Assembly (NCBI GenBank): GCA_033064195.1
Contig: JARBJD010000659.1
Coordinates: 1 to 25,517, forward strand
Length of the DNA stretch: 25,517 nt
Direction: 5' to 3'
DNA from: Blattamonas nauphoetae
Lineage: Eukaryota; Preaxostyla; Oxymonadida
The position numbers and the translations under genes were made by a program. Shown here piece after piece: positions 17,779-25,517 of this stretch. Every line of letters starts with the position of its first letter. Position 1 is the stretch's first letter. A model generated the notes under the pieces. The model made no database searches, had not been told where the DNA came from, and was given only the letters and a program-made list of their open reading frames with translations.

Positions 17779-17797
17779 TATTTTATTTTTGTAGAAA
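17779..17797 (+). promoter_or_regulatory. T-rich upstream motif, short remnant
   Basis: TATTTTATTTTTGTAGAAA lies 6 bases before the ATG at 17804. Confidence 0.6.
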
Positions 17798-17803
17798 ACA
17801 CAA

Positions 17804-18209
17804 ATGGTGAAGAGATACTTCTCAATTCAGAATTCTCACACTGCTCAACTCCCTCCTGATTTTACCAATTCAAGAAAACAAAATACATCTACTTTCTTGA
17901 CTGCAAACTCATCCATGTGAAAGAAGAGATCGGTGATTCGTCAACTGTAATGTCAAAGATATTCCTCAAATTTCATCCATGGTGATTGGATCCAGACTGA
18001 TGCTCACAATGATTCATATGTTGCCTTCTGCAACGAACAGATTGCGAAGCGAAAGAAGTGGGAATTAAGCACTCGACAATCGATTGTGAAGATCTGGTTC
18101 AAAGACAGTTCTGGTGAATCAATTGAGATGGAAACAACTGAGACAATCAATGGAAAAATAATCAAAGAGTATTATGAATTTCTCGTTGATCTCATGTTGG
18201 AATATTAGT
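17804..18209 (+). pseudogene. remnant of a short element gene, unassigned
   Basis: About 400 bases of coding-like sequence after a clear T-rich motif. Readable blocks include LPPDFTNS early and IVKIWFKDSSGESIEME and YYEFLVDLMLEY late. The strand-rich late part suggests a small jelly-roll or capsid-associated protein, and a minor capsid (penton-like) role would fit its place after the capsid genes, but I cannot confirm it. The copy is broken. Confidence 0.45.
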
Positions 18210-19200
18210 CAGTGAATTATATTTTTGGATTAGTTCATTGATGACTGTCTGTTGTTGTCCGACAATAGAGCACAATTCCTGAATGGCTTTGATACAGGAA
18301 GCATGAGAGTTCTGCATAATCAACTTGAAGACAATCTGGATTGGGAATCGTTCACGACTTCGGGAAAATTTCTTGGATCTGTTGTGCAATCACTCCAATG
18401 TGTTTCTTCTGGCTTTCCTTCTTCAGACACTCACATTTCTCTTTGCAGTTCTTCAAGTGTTCTTCATCTGTCTCTTTGTCCATTTGCTTTGTCACTTTGT
18501 TGATCTTCGAGTCGAATGTGTTGAATTGGTACTGCACGATTTCGACTTTATTCAGTTGCTCAAGAACATCAGGGTATGGTTCAATATTTCTTTTCACTCT
18601 TCTGTCTGACAACTGAGAAAAACTTCCTGTTGGTGATATTGAAAATACTCCTGAACCAGTGTCCTCATCGTAGTAATACAATGCTGGTGTATCACATGGT
18701 GACCACATAATGATACCATCACCATTGAACTGAATTCCAGAAGTTTCTGCAATCGATTGTGAGATTGAAATTCCAGACTTAAATGTTGATGCCGGGTATG
18801 TTCCAGGATACTTCGGAAGTGATCCTTCTGAGATATTCCACTTCGCTCCATTAACATTTATCAATCCTCCTATTTCTGGTGTCGCAATACCAGCTGAACA
18901 ACTGATTGATCCGTTTGTGCTTACCACTTTTTGGATTGAGGATATCGCTGTCTGCTGTGCTTCAGTTGTCTTCTTAAGTGTGTCGACTTCTTCCTGATTC
19001 GTTTCTAATTCCGTCTGTAGTGAGTGAATGACTGCTGCATTCTCAGTGATCGTCGACAGATTATGATCAATCATTTTCTCAATCATCTGTGAATTGTATT
19101 TTGTCGATTCATTTTTGTTTGCTCTTTCATTGAAATTAAAAAGAGAAAAATAGCCGTTGAGTAGTTCCTGTTCATGTTCGTGTGAGTTTCCTATGGACAC
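18192..19200 (-). pseudogene. fibre-like protein with S74 intramolecular chaperone domain, broken
   Basis: On the minus strand, an early coiled-coil region (Asn/Glu/Gln-rich heptads, about the first 90 residues) leads into Gly/Ser-rich beta sequence (NGAKWNISEGSLPK, IQFNGDGIIMWSPC). It ends with SDRRVKRNIEPYPDVLEQL, YQFN and IGVIAQQIQEIFP. This last part is the signature of the peptidase S74 / endosialidase chaperone domain found at the C-terminus of trimeric phage tailspikes and in MYRF-type proteins. The family cleaves itself after trimer folding. A receptor-binding fibre of the particle is the natural reading. The region is broken and its outer end abuts repeat A copy 5. Confidence 0.75.
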
Positions 19201-19464
19201 CCCGATACCTTTGGGGACGATCTATCTCAATCCTTCTCAATGACTGCTACGCTCTCACAGAGAATAGCAAATTCCTTGAAGGGATAAGTCTTGGGTGGGC
19301 ATGATTTACGGTCAAACTCTCTGTCGAGAATCTGAAGCCAACATGAACCCCGGGGACAATCTTTCGATCATCCGTCTCCAATCCAACCTTCAATTCGTTC
19401 TACGCATCAGTCACGAGGGCACCATTTTGCCTGAGTATCTTGGAACGTTACGTCGAGGTCTCAC
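19200..19464 (-). repeat. repeat A, diverged core copy
   Basis: This fifth copy has the CCCGATACC...TTTGGGGA end, CTTGAAGGG, GGGTGGGCATGATTTACGG, CCCCGGGG, TTCGTTCTACGCAT and GTCACGAGGGCACCATTTTG blocks. Its spacers are unlike the other four copies. It lies inside the core, outside the mirrored arms, and touches the outer end of the fibre-like gene. It is probably the oldest copy. Confidence 0.75.
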
Positions 19465-19564
19465 ACTTGCACAAACTGGACCTACTCTTCATATGCAAAT
19501 TAAAAAATTCAAAGAAAAAAAATCAGCGTTAATTTTGTGAACACTCAAATCATCCCAAATCCTA
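19465..19564. other. short A-rich spacer between core repeat and right arm
   Basis: About 100 bases without a mirror on the left. It is A-rich (AAAGAAAAAAAATCAGC). No gene or motif is recognised. Confidence 0.4.
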
Positions 19565-19897
19565 CTCTGATAGAACAGGAACCTGCTTGTACTCACCAAC
19601 GAGCTCACAGTTGTACTTCCTCAGTTCATTCTCAACAAAGGATTGAGTGTAGTGTCGACGTTGTGACATGTGTGGTCTGTTTCCTTGATTCCACAACTTT
19701 GGTTTTATCCTCCACTCAACACCTTCATGAACATAGATGACTGGGATATTATGTCTGACATACTCAGAAACAAGTTCACAGTTCTCTTCTTTCATTGACT
19801 GAATCAAAGCTTGCTTGGCATCTGTTCGACGTTTTTCGCTCCCCTTTGGAGGGTTCGAAGTCTTTAGCGAGACATATGTAGTATTCACTGTTGTCAT
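19565..19897 (-). pseudogene. arm copy of the 141-residue gene (partial)
   Basis: This is the mirror copy of the first two thirds of the gene at 3710-4135, almost identical over about 300 bases, starting at MTTVNTTYVSLKTS and carrying the first internal repeat and part of the second. It exists because the inner edge of the terminal arm falls inside the gene. The T-rich leader is mirrored too (19898-19925). Confidence 0.75.
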
Positions 19898-20101
19898 TTA
19901 ATACAAATTAAAAAATCAAAAAAAAGAAAAATGAAATGTGAAGTGAGGTGTGTTGAGAGTTTTTTATTTATTGTTCCATGTTGTGCTAGATTTCATCTTC
20001 TTTCTTTTTTTGTTTCTTTCTTCCAAGTTTCATTTTTTCATTCAATTCATTTTTTCATTCATTCATTCAATTGATTTTTCAATCATTCAATCATTCATTC
20101 A

Positions 20102-20372
20102 AGTTTGTATGATTGTACCATGAGACAACCCGATACTCCTTTGGGGATCATTCTATCATGATCCTACTCAATGACTACTGCTGGCGAATTCCTTGAAGGG
20201 TTAAGTCTTGGGTGGGCATGATTTACGGGCACATCTAAGTGCGGCCAACATGAACCCCGGGGCGGATTCCTAGAAATCCACCGTCTCAATTCAACCTTCA
20301 ATTCGTTCTACGCATTAGTCACGAGGGCACCATTTTGCCTGAGTATCAAGGAAATTACGTCGAGGTATCATT
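20102..20372 (-). repeat. repeat A, right copy 2
   Basis: Mirror of 3235-3510, with the same GGATTTCTAGGAATCC-type middle (here CGGATTCCTAGAAATCCACC). This confirms that the two repeat A types are each matched across the arms. The part after GATTTACGG is shorter than on the left. Confidence 0.8.
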
Positions 20373-20439
20373 TTTCAACTTGAAATTCAATCATTCAATC
20401 ATTCAAGCCTTCATCGTTCATCATTTCCTTTATCAAGTT

Positions 20440-20709
20440 TTTGTATGATTGTACCGTAGGACAACCCGATACTCCTTTGGGGATCACTCTATCTGATCCT
20501 ACTCAATGACTACTGCTGGCGAATTCCTTGAAGGGCTAAGGTATTGGGGGCATGATTTACGGTCACATTCAAGTGATGCCCACAGTGAACCCCGGGGACA
20601 GCCTCCCAGCTCGTCCCGCTCCAATCCAACCTTCAATTCGTTCTACGCATTAGCCACGAGGGCACCATTTTGCCTGAGTATCAAGGGAAATTACGTCGAG
20701 GTTTCATAC
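20440..20709 (-). repeat. repeat A, right copy 1
   Basis: Mirror of 2901-3172, sharing its GGACAGCCTCCCAGCTCG middle. It is followed outward by the TTGAA-rich tract in which the hAT-like element sits. Confidence 0.8.
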
Positions 20710-20743
20710 TTCAACTTTTTTGGAAATTTTGAATTTTTGAATT

Positions 20744-20751
20744 TTTGAATT
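20744..20751 (+). repeat. 8-bp target duplication, left (TTTGAATT)
   Basis: TTTGAATT immediately before the transposon's TAGGCATG end, repeated exactly at 24521-24528. The surrounding tract is itself TTGAA-rich, so part of the match is expected by chance. Confidence 0.6.
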
Positions 20752-20770
20752 TAGGCATGGGCACCAGTCA
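20752..20770 (+). repeat. hAT-like left terminal inverted repeat
   Basis: TAGGCATGGGCACCAGTCA. It is followed by a cluster of AGTCC, GAGTCC, AGTCACC and GGTGACTCACC motifs up to about 20825. Confidence 0.8.
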
Positions 20771-20825
20771 GTCCACAATCAATGAGTCCAGTCACCAAAA
20801 CAAATCGAGTCGGTGACTCACCCCA

Positions 20826-21462
20826 CAAGGCAAATTCTGGAGGAATGCAGACCCAGAATGTCCCCATTTCAGTCGAAGGTCACTTTATGATGGATCATAA
20901 CCTTTATTTCCCCCTTTTCTTCCTCAGATTCTCAACCACAGTCACGTCACTCTCCATTGACTTTTCTGGTTTATCTTTCACATTTCACACTATTTTTGAA
21001 ATACACTCATTTTTAGATAAATCAAACGAATTTAGCCACAAGTCATCACATCACCCCATACTTTTGTGGAGAGTCACTTTGAGTCACTGATCCGCCCATG
21101 CAATCATGCAAATAGTCACCGGACTGACTGGACTGTCCGATCTCCTTTTCACCTGGAACTCAGCGCGTGAATCGACAAGGTTTAAATTCTGATTTTCCCT
21201 TCATTTCCACTCTATTTGATGAAAGGACACTGATTTTGACCTTCAGGTCCAGAACACCCGCAGATTATGGATGTAGACAATAAGTGTATCATTATGTTTA
21301 AGTATCTCTGTATGAACAATTGATCTGATTTCATCGTCCTTTGTTCTCAGAACGTCACCAGCATCTCTTCTAGACCGGCAGGACAGAGCATCGCATCCCA
21401 AGTGACAACTGATAGGATCGTGGAATCTACCGTCAATTGTGTGCTTTTGAATCTGAGTTAAT
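20826..21462. other. non-coding left interior of the hAT-like element
   Basis: I see no gene here. There is a pyrimidine-rich run ending TTCTTCCTCAG at about 20915-20927 that resembles a 3' splice site. At 21060-21135 there is a degenerate internal copy of the element's end (CCGCCCATGC, GGACTGACTGG). Confidence 0.45.
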
Positions 21463-22660
21463 TTGATTTTCTTCAGTATTCTCTTTCCAACCCTCTTTAA
21501 CCTGCGGAATAGCACCATTGAGATTTTGACCGTCTCGATCTCACAAACAGGAAATGAATCTCTCACAATATTGGACGCCTATAGCACGTTGAGCATGCTG
21601 AACTTCGTACTGTTCATCAACACACCGTTATCACCCTCGTTTGCCAGCCACGGAGGCACACTCACTCTGGTTGACATTTCCATTCGCCCATCCGACTACT
21701 CGACTCATGAATATCCCTAATTCAGTCGACACACAAACAAACACCTGTCTTGCTGTTCCGTCTTGGAGTTCTCTCAACTTCTCTGAATCAGGACACTCCA
21801 TTCCTCTCGTCGGGACTGTTCTCTCGTTTCAACCTCATCTCCTCCACTTTTTCAAATATTTTGACATCCCTCCTCGCAAACAGCACGGATGATATTTGGT
21901 TGGATGATGTAACAGATTCCGTCGTGATCACCTCGTCAAACTTTGATCGATGCAATGCCTGTTGCACAAACACCCTTTTCAGCAACAGCCGTTTCCGCAC
22001 CCTTTTCACTCTTGATTGCTCATTCTCCCACTTAACTCGACCAAATGAAGGCCAGCAGACTCTCAGGCACGACGCAACTCATCGGGGATGTCTTCGCCTC
22101 CATCTCTCGAAATGGGGAAGGAGGAGCCATCCAATTCAATCCATCCGATACCTCTGCCGTTCTCACCGTTACAAACGATGCTTTCACATCCTGCTCCTCA
22201 ACCAGCAGCTCCAAAGGAGGAGCCGTCTCTGCATCGAACCGCAAGGTCGTCGTCGCCGCAGCGACCTTCACAGAATGCACGACAATCTGGAGGAGCTATT
22301 GCGACCACTGCAGCACAACTCACAGTGTCTGACAGTGCATTCTACACGTGCAAGGCCATCTGCCATGCGTGGATCGAAGAAGAGGAGATGTCCCATTTCG
22401 AGGTGATCCAGACACACCAGAAACCGTCAGATTGAACGGCGGCGGAGGAGCGATGTGATTTGAACTGCAGTCTTCGTATTATCTGCTCAGCTCGTGTCTC
22501 TTCGAGTCCTGCCTTGCCCCGTCGTTTGGAGGCGGAGTCGTTCTCTACCCGTACGGTTGCGCAGCTCCGGAATTCTTCAGAATGGTGATTTGCATGTTTC
22601 TCGGCACCACAGGTTTCCTTTTGTCTCTTTTCTTCTATTTCTTTGTCTCATCTCTCGCTA
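21463..22660 (+). pseudogene. beta-helix surface-type host gene fragment, part 1
   Basis: Readable blocks typical of right-handed beta-helix, Pmp-like repeats include SSTFSNILTSLLANSTDDIW, SSNFDRCNACC, GEGGAIQFN, SSSKGGAVSASNRKVVVAA, SGGAIATTAAQLTVSDSAF and SFGGGVVLYPYGCAAPEFF. The pattern is GGA-hydrophobic followed by a short S-x-F-x-x-C turn. The blocks move between all three frames (for example near 22270-22290), and there is an in-frame TGA at about 22453, so it is not a working gene. The base composition is more GC-rich than the Polinton. It resembles large host families known in Preaxostyla. Confidence 0.6.
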
Positions 22661-22661
22661 A

Positions 22662-23356
22662 GTGTCCACCATCAAAACGGAACGATCAGGAGGGCAGATC
22701 GTGATGATTGCATGTAGTCGGTTCATTGTTGACGACGTCGAGGGCTATAACTATTTTCGAGATGAGCTCAACAATCAAGATGGTGTCCAAACCAAACGAA
22801 AGGAGGGTCTTTTCACAGAAACGAAGGAATCAGAAGCCAAGAACATCCCATTGGGTACGTCTGGTCAATTTCCTGGATCGACGGTGGAATTCATGGATGC
22901 CGATGTTCATGTCGCCACATCTGGATCGAAAGATGGGATTGTGGATCTTCGTCAAAACGATGCGAGACAGTGACATTCGCTGGGAACAAAGTGAAAACAA
23001 ACTACAAAGTGATTGTGGCTGCAGGAGAATACTCGTCTGAGAACGAAGATGAGACGTGCATTCTCGTCAACACGAAGATAGTCCGAATCGAAGGGGCGGG
23101 ATCGTCGTCAACCAGCGTCTCTTTCATCAAACCAACCTTCTTTCAAACGGCCAACATGACAGTATCAGCTGGACTCTTTTCTGTGTCGGTGATGTCACTC
23201 ACTCTGATCAACTGCATTCTGAAAGGAACAGGACCAGCCATCCAAGTTGACTATACCTCGACATCATCCCTCACACACTCCTCGTCATCCTTCACCAACT
23301 GCAAACTTAGATATAAATCGAAGCACGTTGGAGCCAGTCTGGACATCAATCTGTAG
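22662..23356 (+). pseudogene. beta-helix surface-type host gene fragment, part 2
   Basis: FMDADVHVATSGSKDGIVDL resembles the start of a new beta-helix unit. In another frame it is followed by VKTNYKVIVAAGEYSSENED, IVRIEGAGSSSTSVSF and LFSVSVMSLTLINCILKG. The frame changes near 22950-22965. The preceding 50 bases (22612-22661) begin GTTTCC and end GCTAAG, and could be a short spliceosomal intron of the original host gene. Confidence 0.55.
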
Positions 23357-23370
23357 GACAACGCTAAGAA

Positions 23371-24250
23371 TTACACTTTGAGCAAGCAAACCAACCGCAC
23401 AACTGACATCTTCATCTCAACACCCATCCTCGACAAGGAATCCAAATACTGCGCCGAAGACCACTTCAAAGTATCGTGGCAGAACAACGCAGCAGACAAT
23501 CTTCGCTTCAAAAGCTTCTCACGCGATCCGCGTTCAATCCACAGGAGATGAGGATTCCTTTCTACTTCGCGAGTCAGACGGAGCTGTTCGTGGACACTTC
23601 GAAGTCTCGTGGCAGGACTACGGGTTGCAGGATGCTCCATGTCAGTCTGTGACGTGAGCTGGGAGTCAGATGTCGTTGATTGGGGTGACAGTAGTTGTGA
23701 TGGTATCTGCTCGTTTGAAGGGGACGACGGACATCGCAGGGAGTTCCATCCAGCCGGAACACGAATCGAACCTAACCACTCTTCAAATCACCACTGTTTC
23801 CGCCTGATGAACACGGACGCAACAACCACAGTCAACACAATCGAATTTGCCTTCCACATATCTCTCCTCGTAGACTCCCCTCCTCTCAACCTCTTCTGGC
23901 TCCTGCATGCTTCAATCGTGCTCCTTCAAGTTGTCTGGCTCTGTCGTGGCCGCTCAGACTCTGATCTCCGTCTTGGCAATAGGAACCTTCAACACCAACC
24001 AACTTCGAGGGACATGCCTCTCGTTCTTGTCGCCCGCAATCGGCATCGCCTCTCCCTCGATCTCTGTCGGCAACGTCACTTTCAGTTCCTGTTCCTTCAC
24101 TGACACTCTCCCCACCACTCTCGTCTCCATATCCTCTTCCTCCGCGTGCACTCTTCTCGCGTTGTTCAGTAGACCACCAACATCCACATTCACAGCCATC
24201 TCACTTCACCTTTGTATTGCACCAGATCAAAGACTTCCATTTCATTATTG
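23371..24250 (+). pseudogene. beta-helix surface-type host gene fragment, part 3
   Basis: An initial stretch (TLSKQTNRTTDIFISTP, FKVSWQNNAADNLRF) is followed after frame changes by CSFKLSGSVVAAQTLISVL and ISVGNVTFSSCSFTDTLPT, which are again beta-helix turns with S-F-x-x-C. Middle bases (about 23560-23780) hold little that I can read. It is a decayed continuation of the same captured gene or gene family. Confidence 0.5.
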
Positions 24251-24501
24251 ATCATTCTGTTTTCTAATGTCCTCATCAGTCAGAATGATGTATTTGGAGG
24301 AATGACCGATGCGATCAGACCATAACTCGTGTTGTAGACTGAAGAAGTCTCAACATCCCGTCACGAAGAGAAATTGTGACCGAATTAACCTTCTGGAGCA
24401 TATTTCAATCAGTTCATCTCACAAAATCGATGATTTCCTTTGTCCTCCGAACAACTCATGAAAAAATGGGTTAAAATGAGTCAGTCAAAATCTGAGTCAG
24501 G
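24251..24501. other. non-coding right interior of the hAT-like element
   Basis: No gene is seen. The last 50 bases carry GAGTCAGTCA and TGAGTCAGGTGACTGG, matching the subterminal motifs at the other end. Confidence 0.5.
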
Positions 24502-24520
24502 TGACTGGTGCCCATGCCTA
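24502..24520 (-). repeat. hAT-like right terminal inverted repeat
   Basis: Exact reverse complement of 20752-20770, followed by the TTTGAATT duplication. Confidence 0.8.
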
Positions 24521-24665
24521 TTTGAATTTTTGAATTTTTGAATTTTTTGAATTTTTTGAATTTTTTGAATTTTGAATTTTTTGAATTTTTGAATTTTTGA
24601 AATTTTCCTAAGTATTTTTTTGAAATTTTTTTTTTGAATTTTTTGAATTTTTTAATTTTGAAATT
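24521..24665 (-). repeat. TTGAA-rich simple-sequence tract, right arm
   Basis: Mirror of the TTCAA-rich tract at 2750-2890, with different run lengths. It was split from its first 30 bases (20721-20751) by the hAT-like insertion. Confidence 0.75.
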
Positions 24666-24708
24666 GTTTTGGTATTTTGAAACTTTTTCATTTTTTTGAA
24701 ATTAAGAT

Positions 24709-24782
24709 TGCCCCTCGCCTGAATCAGACCACCCCTAGAAACGGGTGGACACTGGAACATACCCACTGAGCTACTGGCTCCT
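24709..24782 (-). other. tRNA-like sequence 2, right copy
   Basis: This is the mirror copy of 2668-2742. The A box TAGCTCAGTGG is intact on the minus strand. The B-box area has diverged slightly (GGTCTGATTCA), so this copy looks less able to recruit RNA polymerase III than the left one. Confidence 0.45.
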
Positions 24783-24861
24783 GAAAATATTAGTTTCGAC
24801 CTGTGCCTTATACTTCGAATGTTCAGATCTGCTATATATTCCTTTTATCGTCTACCTATCT

Positions 24862-25079
24862 CCCTCGTTAAAAGCATGGATTTATCACGGGAACGACTTT
24901 TTACCCTCGTTAAAAGCATGACTTTTCTCGTCAGCGATTTTCAAAATAAGTTAGATTTTCCGTTTTAACATTTTACCCCGTTAAAAGCATGACTATTTCA
25001 CGGGAGCGATCTGCTAAATCTTAATTCTTGGTCACTTGTTACCCTCGTTAAAAAGCATGACTTTTTCACGGGAGCATTT
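24862..25079 (-). repeat. palindromic units, right arm
   Basis: This is the mirror of the left-arm unit array. Units with CCCTCGTTAAAAGCATG and TCACGGGAGCGAT ends recur at about 24862, 24903, 24974 and 25041. Small internal differences between the two arms sit mostly in the A/T runs, while the ACGAGGG and CTCCCGT edges are kept. Confidence 0.72.
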
Positions 25080-25180
25080 TTTGCTATATATTGAATTTAT
25101 TGACAAAGTTTTCAAATTTTAAATCTGCTATAGTGTCTTTTTTTCGGGTATAAAGTTTCTGATTTTCCGGGATAATTTCA

Positions 25181-25264
25181 GGACCGGATAGTCTAGTGGT
25201 AATGGTGAGTGCACGCACTACTACTACTAAGCTGAAGGTCCTAGGTTCAATTCCTGGCGGAAGC
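25181..25264 (+). other. tRNA-like sequence 1, right copy (A and B boxes)
   Basis: This is the mirror copy of 2181-2264, with TAGTCTAGTGG at 25189-25199 and GGTTCAATTCC near 25244. The apparent identity of both copies over 84 bases contrasts with length drift in the nearby AT tracts. It is either conserved by function, such as an RNA polymerase III start, or simply recent. Confidence 0.5.
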
Positions 25265-25517
25265 ATTTAATTTCACATATCACTGCCCTTTGGCATGGTC
25301 TAGGCCCTTGGCAAGACCAACGTACGTCTCGGAACTCAAATCGAGAAAATGAGTTCCGATGCCGGTCTAAAGGGACCGATGGGAAGGGTCGCAACCTTCG
25401 GAACCTTGAAAAAATACACCAGCTTCCGCCAAAACCAAGGTTTTTGCATTTTTTGGAAATTTTCGAAATTTTGCTTCAACTTGAAAGTATGAAATAACTG
25501 AACTCTGGAAGAGAATA

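Larger units (their letters stand above)
20752..24520. mobile_element. hAT-like non-autonomous DNA transposon carrying host gene fragments
   Basis: A 3,769-bp element bounded by perfect 19-bp inverted termini (TAGGCATGGGCACCAGTCA at 20752-20770 and its reverse complement at 24502-24520) and an 8-bp duplication. Both traits fit the hAT superfamily. Short GAGTC / AGTCACC motifs repeat just inside both ends, as in hAT transposase binding regions. No transposase-like frame is seen. The interior holds decayed beta-helix gene sequence on the plus strand, so it looks like a Pack-type, gene-carrying non-autonomous copy. It interrupts the right arm of the Polinton and is therefore younger. Confidence 0.75.
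1927..25517. mobile_element. Polinton/Maverick-type element, fossil, with long inverted arms
   Basis: A virus-like DNA element of the Polinton (Maverick) class. The supporting parts are a protein-primed B-family DNA polymerase, a retrovirus-type integrase, a packaging-type ATPase, two double-jelly-roll capsid-like genes, small pX-like peptides and a fibre-like gene, all between inverted arms. Without the later hAT insertion it is about 19.8 kb, within the usual 15-25 kb for the family. It looks nearly complete in gene content but is broken, with roughly six to ten breaks in all. The arms are very alike, suggesting modest age. The right end of the window coincides with the mirror position of 1927, so the true outer end and any 6-bp target duplication cannot be seen. 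Confidence 0.88.
19565..25517 (-). repeat. right long terminal inverted arm, split by a hAT-like insertion
   Basis: This is the mirror copy of the left arm. Going outward it holds a partial copy of the 141-residue gene, two repeat A copies, a TTGAA-rich tract, tRNA-like sequence 2, the palindromic units and tRNA-like sequence 1, ending at the window edge. The TTGAA-rich tract is interrupted by a 3.77-kb DNA transposon (20752-24520), which must have arrived after the arm formed. The 84-bp tRNA-like block reads the same in both arms, while AT-rich simple-sequence parts differ in length. Confidence 0.85.

Noticed and set aside
20506-20748. An 80-residue plus-strand gene at the right arm
   Set aside because: It runs through repeat A into the TTGAA tract and is not kept in the other copies.
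21243-21566. A transposase fragment for the hAT-like element
   Set aside because: The minus-strand frame is basic but shows no hAT catalytic or BED-finger features and overlaps the beta-helix fragment.

Overview
The window is dominated by one Polinton/Maverick-type virus-like element (about 1927-25517 including its long inverted arms). It sits in an AT-rich eukaryotic genome that uses the standard genetic code. Fragments of cysteine-containing, GGA-rich beta-helix proteins (21463-24250) resemble, from memory, the very large surface-protein-like families of the oxymonad flagellate Blattamonas nauphoetae and its Preaxostyla relatives. That host assignment is an inference.

Layout. Positions 1-1926 are AT-rich flank with no recognisable gene. 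The left inverted arm (1927 to about 4035) holds, going inward, a tRNA-like A/B-box sequence, four copies of a palindromic ~37-bp unit, a second tRNA-like sequence, a TTCAA-rich tract, two copies of a ~270-bp repeat ('repeat A'), and the first two thirds of a 141-residue gene. The unique core (about 4035-19565) holds a protein-primed B-family polymerase region with OTU-like, zinc-finger and HNH-like parts, a retrovirus-type integrase, a small coiled-coil gene, a minus-strand packaging-type ATPase, and genes of 318 and 195 residues of unknown role. It continues with two small membrane-active-looking peptides, two tandem paralogous double-jelly-roll capsid-like genes, a short remnant, and a minus-strand S74-chaperone fibre-like gene. 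A third, more diverged copy of repeat A follows. The right arm (about 19565-25517) mirrors the left arm.

The right arm is split by a younger 3.77-kb hAT-like DNA transposon (20752-24520). It has 19-bp inverted termini, an 8-bp target duplication and decayed host beta-helix gene sequence as cargo. I see no transposase in it, so it looks like a non-autonomous, gene-fragment-carrying element.

The Polinton is a fossil. Its gene set is nearly complete, but roughly six to ten breaks are spread over the polymerase, capsid and fibre parts. The two arms are very similar in their non-simple-sequence parts, which suggests a fairly recent insertion or later sequence homogenisation. Almost every plus-strand gene of the core starts a few bases after a shared T-rich motif (TTTTTTATTTTTNTANAA), which looks like the element's own promoter or initiator. 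A pair of GC-rich hairpins fills the 24-bp gap between the only clearly convergent gene pair. In such elements the polymerase and integrase serve self-synthesis and insertion, the ATPase serves genome packaging, and the capsid, pX-like and fibre proteins serve the particle. Here these are family roles, not demonstrated activities.
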